Assembly: GCA_036872755.1 (NCBI GenBank)
Contig: JAVHNS010000011.1
Coordinates: 1,550,001-1,614,000, forward strand
DNA length: 64,000 bases
Direction: 5' to 3'
Source of the DNA: Orbilia blumenaviensis
Lineage: Eukaryota > Ascomycota > Orbiliomycetes > Orbiliales > Orbiliaceae
Part shown: in pieces, positions 48,271 to 59,109 of the stretch
Position numbering within the stretch: the first letter of the stretch is position 1
Layout: each line of letters begins with the position of its first letter
Made by a program: the position numbers and the translations under genes
Notes under the pieces: model-generated
Databases searched by the model: none
What the model was told of the DNA's origin: nothing
Seen by the model: only the letters and a program-made list of their open reading frames with translations

Positions 48271-49851
48271 TTATGTTTTTTCGATAGTCCTGGCGCTGCT
48301 CCGCAATTCCCTCGTGCCAGTGTGTGGCACCTCAATCGTACCACTTCTCAACTCCCTGGTCTTGGGGTTTACTAGGGGAAATTATGTCAGCATTTCATTG
48401 TTATCATAGTTCCTCTTCCACCAAATAAACTTACCAACAAGATACTGGATACGGCACAAATCCTGGTACGGTATAAATTCACGATAGTACTCACGTGTGG
48501 TCTTGTATGGAAACGCTCCAAATGTGACATTCGACAAGGAAGGCTGTTGAGGATCATCTTTCTGGACGGCGCTGGTTAGAACGGACCCCTTCGTTGAACG
48601 GTGGAATGATGAGCCCGAGGGAGAATTCTGCTTATTCGTCGTGGACAGTGGAGATGTATGCTGTTTATTGAACTTATGTTGTGTTTTGTTGGTTGGAGGG
48701 TATGAAACCGGCTGGTTGGCGCTAGTGACTGGCACTCGAGTAAATATCCGATCTCAAAAATGAATTCGAGACCGGCTTAGGTCTAGGTCTAGGTTCAAGT
48801 ACTTACTTGAGATATTAGAGGTGTCAATTCTTCGAGCCCGTCGAAAAGAGTATGGGCTCTCCTGTGACCCTTTTGTCGACATAGATTGGATGGTTTCCAA
48901 AGGGCCATCAATATTGGCGTAGGTCAACTTTAACTTCTTGGTCGGAGGCATCTCTTGTTTCTCCATAATCTCAAGGGGGTCCTCGTTTGCTATTACCACG
49001 TCAGTAGCCTCTGCGTCTCCTTCCGCGTCTCTTTCAAGCTCTTCCCATTCCTTCTTGCACCTTTCATATGCCCGACGTTCTACACCAATCCTATAAACAT
49101 CATTATCCATCCATTTTCTCCTCCATTCATATAACTTGGTCTTTGGGTTAATGTTTCTATTCGGCCTGATCAAATTCTGGTGTTCCTTTCTCCAAATGTA
49201 TCCTGTAAACTCCTGCCCGCCCAAAGTGCTGCTCTCGTATTTGCCTTGATAAGGACCAACCCTCACCATCTTAGACATAGCCCTCGACACGTCATAGTAA
49301 AAAAATCCCCCAATTCTTCCGACCGTAACTAGTATATTCAATATAGACTCCTTTAGCTCCTGGGTCGGGCTTTGTGGGGCAGTAAAGAATAGAGGGGTCT
49401 CTCTTGCGTCACCGCATCTTTGGCCCACAAATTCGATACCGACGGGAATACCGTTAGGTTTGATATTTGATTGGTTGATGTAGCCCACATCGACAATCTG
49501 CCCATTACATGATAGTTCTACACGGAGGTCCAAAAATTCATCTTCGCCGTTAGGAAGATCCATATCGTGGAGGACTTGTTGGAACCAGACCATGAAGTGA
49601 ACTTGCAAGGGTTCGCCTGGTTTGGCGACAACTCTCGAGTATTTGATAGGGAGGTGGTGAGAATCATAGGAAGGCAACATCAAACCATCTTCCATATATT
49701 CATGCATTTCTGATCGAATTTCTTCCTGTAAGGCTATTGAAGGGGCTTCTCGAGGGTTCTGATCCGAGTTTCCGCTGTCAAATTCGGGGAGGGCCGGGAG
49801 GGGGTAAGAGGTGAGATAGGTTCTCAGACCATCTCCATGGAATTCCGGCAT
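48271..49851 (-). CDS. Uncharacterised fungal protein
   Basis: Exons 49851-48807, 48734-48435 and 48371-48271 give 481 residues. I do not recognise the family with confidence. The N-terminal 180 residues look like a compact beta-rich domain (LPIKYSRVVAKPGEPLQVHF, FLDLRVELSCNGQIVDVGYI, NGIPVGIEFVGQRC), loosely like a widespread fungal domain of unknown function with a short GEPL/PGE motif. A basic helix follows (LYEWRRKWMDNDVYRIGVER, RRAYERCKKEWEELERDAEG), with a possible NLS (PPTKKLKL). The C-terminus is Ser/Thr/Pro/Gln-rich and ends RELRSSARTIEKT. No signal peptide or membrane segment is visible. It diverges from the gene at 50412. Exon joins are open and use strong GTAAGT donors. Confidence 0.78.
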
Positions 49852-50411
49852 TGTGGGAGTTCTAATAGAATTAATTGCAAATCATGTTAGTATAAAAAGA
49901 TTAGGATATTCTTAGAAAATGTGAATTGTGTGACTTGCCGTGTATGGTGGCTTCTGTGTCGACTAGTCGGCCCTAAGGCGATAGCTCAGCGTAGCTATAG
50001 AGAGGCTTTGGTTGATTGAAACAAGTCATTCGTATTGGCATTAGCCCCGCAGAAATTAAAGGGATATTTGAAGGTGGCAATTTTAGCAGAATATAGATTG
50101 CAATTGGGAATGAAGCGGGATTGAAGATAGGTTTGGATGATGAGAGACTATATGCATATCGTCTTTCCGTCGTTGCTTGATTGATATCTTCTAGTAAAAG
50201 TGTGTTGTTTTTGTGGTAATCCGATCACTCAAACGACACACACCAACACAATTCATATTGGCTATAGTTTACAGTCTTTAGACGTTACTGGTACTCGGGA
50301 TCCTGCGGTCCTCCCCAAAACTTAAGCTCATCTCAGAAACCACTTCCATATCTCCATCAACTATACTATATTCGCAAAAATTTTGTCTTCGGCTTTTAAT
50401 CATTCATAGTA

Positions 50412-51479
50412 ATGGCACAGCCAGGCGGGTTTATCCCACCACCAACTTACCTTCCCTCTCCCGCCCCATCAAATTACTCCTCAACTGCATCTCGTAGCTC
50501 CGGTGTGCTTCCGAACCAACGCTCCACACCCCTAAAATCGGGTTCAAAACGTGAATCAGCCCTCAGGAACTACCTTGATGATGCACTATTACAAGTTTCT
50601 CGAAAATTCACAAAAAAGTTCCCAACTACGGAAGAGAAATCTGAAGTTGAGAATGCCAAGAGCCAGGGCGGCGCGGCTGGGGGAGTAGGCCTTATATTGG
50701 GCTATAGCGATGTAGAGCCTCTTATTGAAGACCTGGAGAGGCTGATAGGATTGGTGTGGGTTAGTGGAACAGGTGGGTAGCTCCTTTCGCAGATTGCTAT
50801 TTTTTTTTTCATTTCTGCTTTCCAGTATCCCTTCCTTTCAATCTAGAGGCACTCGGATCTCAAATGCATGAACTACAGCTTATTTTCAAATTTCATTTAT
50901 TAAAAAGCATCGCTTCAAATCCCCTACCTTTTACAAATTGCTGGTAGTTTATTAGACTACATCCCTCCCTTTCAACCGCGTCCTACACCGACGTTCCGGC
51001 TCTTCAACAAACTCGATTTAGCATTTCATATCCTCCTATCAGAGTATCGCATGTCAGTTACAGAGAAGGTGCGACTAAACAGCATCGTCAAAGTATCAAG
51101 GGCAATGGTAGTAAGGTTGATGGAAGGGCGTGATTTTCTGGACGAGGTCGAAGAAGAAGACGAGGCGGAGAACGATAGCAGTGCAAACGAAGATGATTCA
51201 GATTTGGATTTAGATTGGTCTCACAAACCAGCTGAAGAACACAACGATTCCAACGATGAAATGGAAGTTGATGAGGAAACCGAGGGTAGTTCTTCAGGAT
51301 TGCAACAGGGCTACGCTCAACCAACGAAGAAGGAGCTTGACCGGACAGAACGAGTCCTGGAAGAAGAGAGAGAAGACGAAGGATGGGAAATCGAGGTGGC
51401 GAGGGTGTATAGCAGAGTTCTGGAAGACATCGGGGAAGATATAAGGGGTGACCCTATAGGGTTAGTCGTTGATGAATAA
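50412..51479 (+). CDS. Uncharacterised helical protein with acidic insert
   Basis: Exons 50412-50772 and 50908-51479 give 310 residues. The N-terminus is Pro/Ser-rich (MAQPGGFIPPPTYLPSP). A predicted helical domain follows (SALRNYLDDALLQVSRKFTK, VEPLIEDLERLIGLVWVSGT, ASLQIPYLLQIAGSLLDYIP, FRLFNKLDLAFHILLSEYRM). The second half of this domain is recovered only by splicing at 50772/50908. Then come a long acidic region (EVEEEDEAEND, DDSDLDLDW) and a terminal helix (WEIEVARVYSRVLEDIGEDI). I recognise it as the kind of conserved ascomycete protein without assigned function. Nothing suggests an enzyme. It shares a 560-base divergent promoter region with the 48.3 kb gene. Confidence 0.78.
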
Positions 51480-51963
51480 GTTTACCAAGTTTAAATTAGC
51501 ACGCCTTCGATTCATTTTGAGTAGGATGGTCTAAAATCTATATCCGAGGCCGTTCTAGAAGCCCCCGGGGCTTGGATCACTCTAGCCCTCTGATTTCTAC
51601 TCCAAAAGCAGTCCAATGCTATATACATGTTAAAGTGCAGAAAACCATAAAGGCCCGGGTATTTTGATATGCATTTCTTTTGACGCCTGCTATGATTTTG
51701 TTAAACAACCGCAGTAGAAAATCAATTATGAGGATCTGAACAGACAAAAAAAGGGAAGGGAAGGCTTGTCATATCGTACACCATCACAAGGAGAGGATCG
51801 AGATTCAGAAGGAATTAGTATAATGTATCAAGGGAAGCAAGACCAAACCGTTTAGAACGCCGCTTTGTTGCCACGTAAAAATATTCAACCCGCAAAGACG
51901 CAATGAAGGTGACTTCCCTGGCCGTACAAGCACTGGATAAATAGTATGGTGTCAAGCTGACAG
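51480..51963. other. Convergent 3' spacer
   Basis: About 480 bases between convergent genes; nothing recognisable. Confidence 0.6.
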
Positions 51964-53338
51964 TCAACCAAGCAATTCAAAGTCAACCTTACCAATGACT
52001 TCCAGCTTGACACCATACTGTTTATCTGCCAGATATTGTACGGTCCGGAAAGTCGCCTTCATAGCTTCCTTGCTAGCGTTCTTCTGACCGAATATGTTCT
52101 TCAGTGGTCCAATACGGGTTACCTGGTCGCCATGTTCAAGGTTCACATAGACATTATACATCCCAGTTCGCTCCTCTACCTGCTGCAATTCTCTCTGGGG
52201 TGCCTTAAACCCTAGAAGAGCGCATGCCTCTGAGCCAATGTAATAACTAACAGTTAGCAATTTGAATACTTATAGCAGGTGCCCGAAAATACTACTTACC
52301 AGTAGCAATCTCTCCGATGGTTTTCCCAGTTGCATCAATTTGAACAAGAGAGCCTGGTGCCAGGACGCGCCCAGCCTTCCCAGTCTTTCCTTTTACTTTG
52401 ACTATCTTTGGGTTTTCCCGTGCGATCCAATCCAGAGCCTCCAACGCCGCCGCATTACGAGCGGATGTCTTGTTCTGGTGTTGAGGGAGAGGGTTACCGA
52501 ATTTATGCTCGCCATCGATATCAAGGGTAATCTCACAGCCAAAGAAATATGGCGGTTTGCTGTTACTTGTATCCAGAACATGAGGTCGGGGAAGTGCTTT
52601 TTGAGAGCAATACCCTGCCAAACCGGGTAGTGTAAGCAGATAGTTCATAGTGGAAGTTAAGTGGATAGTCATACTATTAAGTTCACCCATGGGGCTCTCC
52701 CCTTTCGTCTTGCCCGGCCCAACTATGATATGTTCAGGTTGGGGCGGAAGCTGCTTCAGCTGTTCCAGTGCAATATTTGCTACAAATTCTTTCGCGGCCT
52801 TTTTAGAAGGGAACAACTTTGGAGTCGCCGTCACATCGTCCCCCTTTCGATCATAGGGTGGCTCAATTGGAGGTAAACCTTTTAGTTGAAGAGACACTGT
52901 AAACTGCTGTTGGTGCGGCTCGTTGAATGTAAAGCCTTGCACAGGGTATTTAGGACAATGCCCCTGTATGTATTCGTATAGATCGGAGACATTGCTTGTC
53001 GTAGCTCGTTCCCCAACAACCCTTGTAGGGTCTCTCGGGTCTTGTACGAACGAATCAGGCAAGCTACTAAATGTCGGCGGAGTAATGTGCCTGGCTGGAG
53101 GTTTTGTATTTTTGGGGGGTAAAGTAGGCCCATCTTCCAGGTATTGAGTGACAGGCTTCAAATGCATCGTAAAGGGCACACCTGGGATATCTGTGAAAAG
53201 GTCGGGTTTCATGCTTGATGACGAGTGTTCCCCCATCGTGTGCGGCAGCTTTAACGGCCCCGGCATCTGCGAGTACGCAGGAGGGTAGTCGGCCATATCG
53301 AAGTCATTTAGCTCCTCTTGTTTTATTTGGCTATTCAT
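51964..53338 (-). CDS. Protein with three dsRBD-like modules
   Basis: Exons 53338-52300 and 52229-51964 give 434 residues. The acceptor used is the CTCAG at 52230, which keeps frame (…ATEACALLGF). After a disordered N-terminus, three segments have the alpha-beta-beta-beta-alpha layout of double-stranded RNA binding domains. Each ends in a typical second-helix signature: SKKAAKEFVANIALEQL (about residue 185), KTSARNAAALEALDWIAREN (about 305) and ASKEAMKATFRTVQYLA (about 415). No RNase III, helicase or deaminase domain is visible. Positively charged KTKGES and KVKGKTGKAGR lie between modules. Function is unknown; it could be a partner of a dsRNA enzyme. The dsRBD reading is based on pattern, not on a profile search. 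Confidence 0.75.
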
Positions 53339-54776
53339 TGCGAATTTTATGTATCTTATATTGCTGATCCAATCAGCAAGCCTTTTGATGGTGTGCCCCC
53401 TTGCACGGGGCGTTTTATGGATCCCTTAATGTATCTATCTGATCTAGGGGTATATAGTCGATGAATTGATTGTAGGCAGAAAGAGGGGGGAGAGGGAAGT
53501 GTCGAGTGCTGCCTGAAAGAACCCAGTGCCTGATGATGCTCCGACCTTATGACCAAATGCAACGTAAGAAGAGAAAGGAAGAGCCACGCCTAGACCTGTT
53601 TCGAACAAACATATGTCAGTAAATTGTTGCATTTTAAGCGGACAGACAAGATTTGGAGAGGGGCCTCGCCACGGAACTAACCAACGCTACCAACAAACTA
53701 TGCATGAGAGAACGAACTCGAACTCAAAGGGTGGGAAAGAAAGGGAAGCGGAATTGGAGATTCTTGTTGGGTCTTGGGCTTGGATCCTGGCTTACTCTTG
53801 CAAACACCGGCTCTTTGAAGCAACCAAGCGACCGTCTTCAAGCAGCTAAACTGTAAGCGACAAGGGGCGGCTAGAGAATAGAATCGATAGATCTTTGATC
53901 TTTGGTCTTTGTATCGGAGGACAGGGTGACAACCCAAGGGAGGGAGATGGGGGTTATGGGGAGAGGCACAGCTAAGGCCAGAGACTAGCGCAAAGCGGGT
54001 ATGATTCGAGACACAAAAGTGCCTTAGAAAGATGTGGAAGGCTACGGATCGATATAGAGCGAGTGAAGTTGAGCCGTGCGATCGGGTTCTGCGACTGTCG
54101 TTTTAATGTTCTCGTCGTTGCCGGAAGGTCCATATGTTGCCTGTTGTCGCCCGTGCTGTCAAACAGGGTGCCCACCTCAATTTATGCACCTTTGCGCTGA
54201 CCGGGGGAAGCAACCGAAGGATTAGTTGGTTCCCACCTATAGCTGTGGCAAGCTAGTTAGGAGCCCATTTAGGCCCAAAAAGCAACGAGCAAGACACACC
54301 ATGGGCCATGATGACTGTTACTGACTTACCTACTACCTGCCTGGATACTTACCTCCTTGCCTCTCACACTATCATAATAATGATGATAATACCAAGAAAT
54401 CCATTGTTCTTGAAAGAATATTTTATTCTTGCCCCCTTTTTACCATACCCAACGTACGCGTGCCTTGCCCGCTGATATCGGGAAGAAGAAAAAAAAAAGG
54501 CATGTGCATGCGTATGTATGAAACTGCGTCGCTGGTTTAAAAGCCCATAGGAATGCAATGCCGTATAACATATGTATAAGAAAACCCCCCCTTCATCTTA
54601 ATTTCTCCTGGAAGTAGGCTCTTAGTAGCACAAAGCGTGTACGGACTGTACATGTAACTGCCAGATGAAAGGAGAAAAGCGGAGGGCGGCTACCTTTAAC
54701 GCCAAACAATAAAAAAGGCTAATGCATCAGGGAAATATCAAAATCCAAATGAATTTTCAACTGGGTATCGATATCC
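53339..54776. other. Intergenic spacer
   Basis: Promoter of the dsRBD-like gene and 3' region of DMC1. No supported gene. An Arg/Leu-rich frame near 53650-53856 is not convincing. Confidence 0.5.
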
Positions 54777-56743
54777 TCAAGACCCTTCCGGGTCAGCAAT
54801 TCCTCCGTTGCTGATTATGTATGTCGCCTCGCGTTCCGGACAGTCGGGACTGTCCTGAATCTGTCCAAAAAACCTCCTGATTAGTACAACTGATGCACCT
54901 ACCCCGGACTCGCGTCTATGCCTACCTTAGCGACTCGTTCTTCTCCACGCCCTTTACGCTATTATTTTGAGCGGACAGGCGTTATCAGTTACTGCCAGAG
55001 AGTTTCTTTTGCAACATTTCCAACACTTGTGGTTTTTACGACCGGGGTCACTGTTGACATACCAGCAAAATTCGAGTAGCACTGGCATGCGCAAGAACGT
55101 GTCCACCTAATGTTTACCAATTGTTTTAAAGTTAGTCGTGTCTCAATTTATTATCAAAGAAGGTACAGGGTTGCACTTACCAACTAGAGTTACATTAGAG
55201 TTTTTGAGAATCAGCACTTGGCCTGCCATCAAGTAATGTTGCCTGAAAAAAAATACTATAGCTTACCCGGCTTGCGTCTGCGGGTTGAAGATTTGGGTTA
55301 GATTCCGGTTCGCATGTTCGTATCGGTATTAGCTTGAGGGAGACTTGCCCATCTGCACCTGCGAATAGTGCACTTGCACCAGGGTCGCTCTGAACCTGAT
55401 TGGTCTATAGAAATCATATTATTGCCTGAAGTTCGATCTGCCACGCCGGCTTCCCAACTTACCATGTAAACCGCAATATTGAACTCTTCGGCCATGATAG
55501 TCAAACGAGCTAACATCTGGCCAAGCTTCTGTTGACGCTCGGAGAGCTCACCACGTCCGCTGTAATCGACACGGAAGCAAGCCATAATAGAATCAATGAC
55601 CAAGAGGCGGTATTCGCCTGAAGCAAAGGGTTCCGCAAGCTTTTGAATAAGCTCCATTTGGACCTCGCTGTTGACTGCGCGAGCGTATAGGATGTTCTCC
55701 AGGCATGCATCACCGTCGACGCCAAAACGTTCAGCAATTGACCGGATCCTATATCCCGTTAATTGAGACCCGGGGACTATTAGATGCTTCAAATGCTACA
55801 CACCTTTCTGGGCGGAAGGTTCCCTCGGTGTCCACGTATGCCGCCTAGAAGCGAATTAGAATTGTACGCCATGTAATAATAAAACCAATTGTAGAGCAAA
55901 TTTAACCTTGCCAGCGGCCCCGCCCATATCCTAATGTCATGTTGTTAACAAATGTGTACTTTGCCACATCATATTAACAGGAGGACACCTCACCTTTGGA
56001 AGTTGGCAGGTTACGCAGAGCGTATGTCCCATCTGAGTCTTTCCGCAGCGGAACTCCCCGAATACCTGTCATGGGAGCACATTAATCACATAGGGTTTCA
56101 GAAAACTCGCAGAACTGAATATGTTGAATTATACCTCAGAGATACTCATAGTGGTAAAGCCACCTCCCAGGATGCCATCAAGGTTCTTGCTACCTGTGGA
56201 AATTCGAATAACACGCTTGCGTTGCTGACCGTATTCAGAGGCGGTGATGAAGGTAGATCCAGAAGGGTTGATTTTGGTGATAGCATCTTTGATTTTGTCG
56301 ACTTTGATCTGTATATCTTAATATCAGCATGAAGGGGATCCATCGTGTCTGTATACGAGTTAAGATAGTGCTACCTCGCTGAGGCCCTTGATCTTTCCAA
56401 GGGTTTTTCTCATCGCAGAATGGACTGACTAATCCAGATTTAGCCTCAAAGCACCCACACCTGATAATAAGTTATAGAGCCATACAGCAATGGTCCAATA
56501 ACCTGCTGCCCTGAGCTTTGCGATATCAGCGGCTCCAATTCCTGTATGACGAGTGTTGCATTAGCCCAGAGAAATTAAAAGACATTAATGACCTCACACA
56601 CTAACCATGGTTTTGCAATTGGTCTATGTCAATTATCATAGACTCCTTCTCGCGTTGTTAGTAAATATAGGCTAGTGATTTTATTTAATAGGTCGTACAT
56701 CGTCTGAATCGAAGCCGTCATCACCATGAGCTGATGCCGGCAT
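54777..56743 (-). CDS. DMC1: Meiotic recombinase Dmc1
   Basis: Fifteen exons give 340 residues, the length of human DMC1: 56743-56699, 56645-56606, 56541-56486, 56428-56375, 56308-56135, 56065-55994, 55930-55907, 55844-55804, 55748-55463, 55404-55349, 55277-55267, 55183-55181, 55106-55063, 54958-54926 and 54860-54777. Helix-hairpin-helix residues ([26 protein letters not shown]) precede the RecA core: Walker [10 protein letters not shown], Walker [11 protein letters not shown]1 [17 protein letters not shown]2 [20 protein letters not shown], then [20 protein letters not shown] and the C-terminal [20 protein letters not shown]. The protein forms filaments that pair homologous chromosomes in meiosis. 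Intron 10 is GC-AG (GCAAGT). Exons 11 and 12 are 11 and 3 nt and restore the invariant GRKPVGGH. No break is seen, so the gene appears functional. Confidence 0.96.
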
Positions 56744-57940
56744 ATTGTATTTACCTGCCGTGCATTACCATAGCAAAGCCGATGGAATTTAAAAAGATTA
56801 TCAGTAGAAAGTAACGCATATTAAATTTAGGGTAGCATTGGAGAGCTTGTCTAGAACTTACGAGGTTACGTCGGCTCCAACGAACAGTATCGACTTAGAT
56901 ATATAGTTGAATAGGTTATGAAGAGAAGTAGTGCATCGAGGTTGAGAATATACTAGTTAAAAGTGTAGGAATGATGGAGGCTAATTAGAATAGGGAATAT
57001 AGGCGTGGAAGAAGCAGTAGCGATGAGTAACTTGGGTACCTGGGCGAGTTGGCAAGTCGGTGCTTAATAGGTACCCCTAGGTAGTTAAGTTGGTACTTGC
57101 TAAAGCATCCAGTTCTGGTTCTCAACCTGAACAAGGTCTTGATCCCATTTCACAACAAGAGTTTGTGTTGTTTTCGCCCTCCTACCACTTAAGTTATTGG
57201 GCCAAGCATGCAGGAGGCGACATCAGGGAAGGTATTTCAGTAAATATTGATATTGAGTTTCGCAGGAACTTTAGGGAACCCTTTTTACAAAAATTGCATA
57301 GGTTTACTTGCTCGCCTACGAGAAAAGCGCGAAGGCCGAAGGGAGCCGTATCATTCCTATTCTAAATCCACTATTCATTTAATTCATCTGGGGTATATCC
57401 GGCCCTATGTTACCAATTTGATCTAATCAAGGAAAATAAAAAGAGAAACATGATGGGGCATGATCAACTGAGGAATAAAGTCCTCGCTGTGATCATGAGT
57501 GCTAAGGAGAAACAAGATTATAGGAGTCTTTCATCTTCGAGCCAGCGTACTTTTGATAATGAGTATGTGTTCTCGGAAGAAACATACGCAAAGGAGAATG
57601 GGGTTCGAATGTAGTAACCGTAACGAGAGAGAAAGAGCTTGTTAAACTAAGGAAATAAAGGATTTTGTATGAACAATGGGGTTATGGAGGTAGGGTTTTT
57701 GTGGTTGTATCTATGTAAGGAGTAAGGAAAGGAGCCACAGAGGAGGAAGGGTTCTTAACGTTAATGGCGTTATTCGTATAGAGGTAATTGATAACGAAAA
57801 TTCAGGAGCTGGATAAAAAAGCCATTTGCAGTAAATGCAACTGGGCAAAGTCCAACGAACAAGGACTATAATAACAATACTATCGACGCCCAACCAAATC
57901 ACGAATCCGTCTCAGTTGTCAAACCTACTACTCAGTCACT
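56744..57940. other. Intergenic spacer with DMC1 promoter
   Basis: Contains the DMC1 upstream region, with TACCTAGGTA-type motifs around 57036-57097, and the GIS2 3' region. A 91-codon frame at 57090-57365 has no recognisable features. Confidence 0.5.
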
Positions 57941-59109
57941 CTAAGCAGTCTGGACCGGAGCAGCAGGGGTAACTGTAGCATCTGTCGTGGTGGCCGTAGT
58001 CGTTGTGGCTGTAGTGGTGCTGGCGGCCGCGTTATCGCTGCTGGCCGTCGCATTCTGAGGGCAATCTCGGCTCTAATGAAAACACTATGTAAGAAAAATG
58101 TCGAGTCTAAACGTATTGACGGGACCACCTACAATATGCCCAGCTTCTCCACAACGGTAGCAAGTTTTCCCAGCCGTGTTAAGAGGCCCGCCATTGGGAG
58201 CAGTGCAATCACGGCTAATATGGCCCAACTTCCCACAGGCGTAGCATTTCATCGCTTGAGCCTGACAATCTCGGGCGTAATGGTTCGGGCCACCACATTT
58301 GTAACAAGTAGCTGGCCTTGGGGCGGATGCATATCCTCTCATGTTGTTGCGCCCATTGAATCCACCACTCTGGAACCTTTGATTTCCGGGGCAATTACGG
58401 GCAAGATGGCCTGGTTGGCCACACGAGTAGCATCGGCCGCTGGTAGCCCCACCGTTGATACGAAGAGTTGGGCAGTCCGCTTGGACATGGCCAAGTCCCT
58501 GGCAGTGGTAGCACTGTTTGGCTGTAGAAAACAAATTGTTAGCCTTTGTGTTTCGATCGCAGCATCTTTGTCAATGTCGACCATTTCGGCAAGAAATTGG
58601 AGCCATACTTTCGGTGGTTCTTGGATGCGGGCAAGCATTAGACTCGTGTCCTGGAAAACTGAGTTAGCTTAAATCTTTGGTTTGGTGTATTCTGATATGT
58701 CTAAGTACCCGGTTGCTTGCCTTTGGCAGGGGGAATAGTCAGCGGTTTGGCATTTCAAAGACTAGGGGTCTATGGGCTGTGCTTACAGTTGTAACAGAGT
58801 CTTTCTGCAGAGGAGCAGACCTAGGACAATCAGCGGTTAGCTGGTGGTTTGCTCGCCGTTTACCTCTTATTCGTATGAGGGCCTGAGGTCACCCAGAGCA
58901 ACTTACTTCAGCGAAATGCCCAATAGACCCGCATCTACGACACGACACTCAACATCAGAATTTAACTGCCCCCTCACATTTCGGTGTAACTAGATCTGAC
59001 CAGATTACACATGGCAAAGAGACGCATGATAATCGAGGAATAGATCGAACGAGAAAGACGGATGGTCCTAGGCTCACTTGTAGCATGCTTTTCGCGATAG
59101 GGACGTCAT
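57941..59109 (-). CDS. GIS2: Seven-zinc-knuckle nucleic-acid-binding protein (Gis2/CNBP)
   Basis: Exons 59109-59078, 58934-58907, 58820-58787, 58720-58709, 58650-58609, 58521-58133 and 58072-57941 give 222 residues. There are seven CX2CX4HX4C knuckles: CYKCGSIGHFAEVC, CYNCKQPGHESNAC, CYHCQGLGHVQADC, CYSCGQPGHLARNC, CYKCGGPNHYARDC, CYACGKLGHISRDC and CYRCGEAGHISRDC. An RGG-like spacer (FNGRNNMRGY) lies between the fourth and fifth. The tail is Ala/Thr-rich. Gis2/CNBP binds single-stranded RNA and DNA and promotes translation of selected mRNAs. Knuckles 1, 2 and 7 exist only after splicing. The 12-nt exon 4 encodes the K-Q-P-G of knuckle 2. The model is strongly supported by motif restoration at every join. 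Confidence 0.95.
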
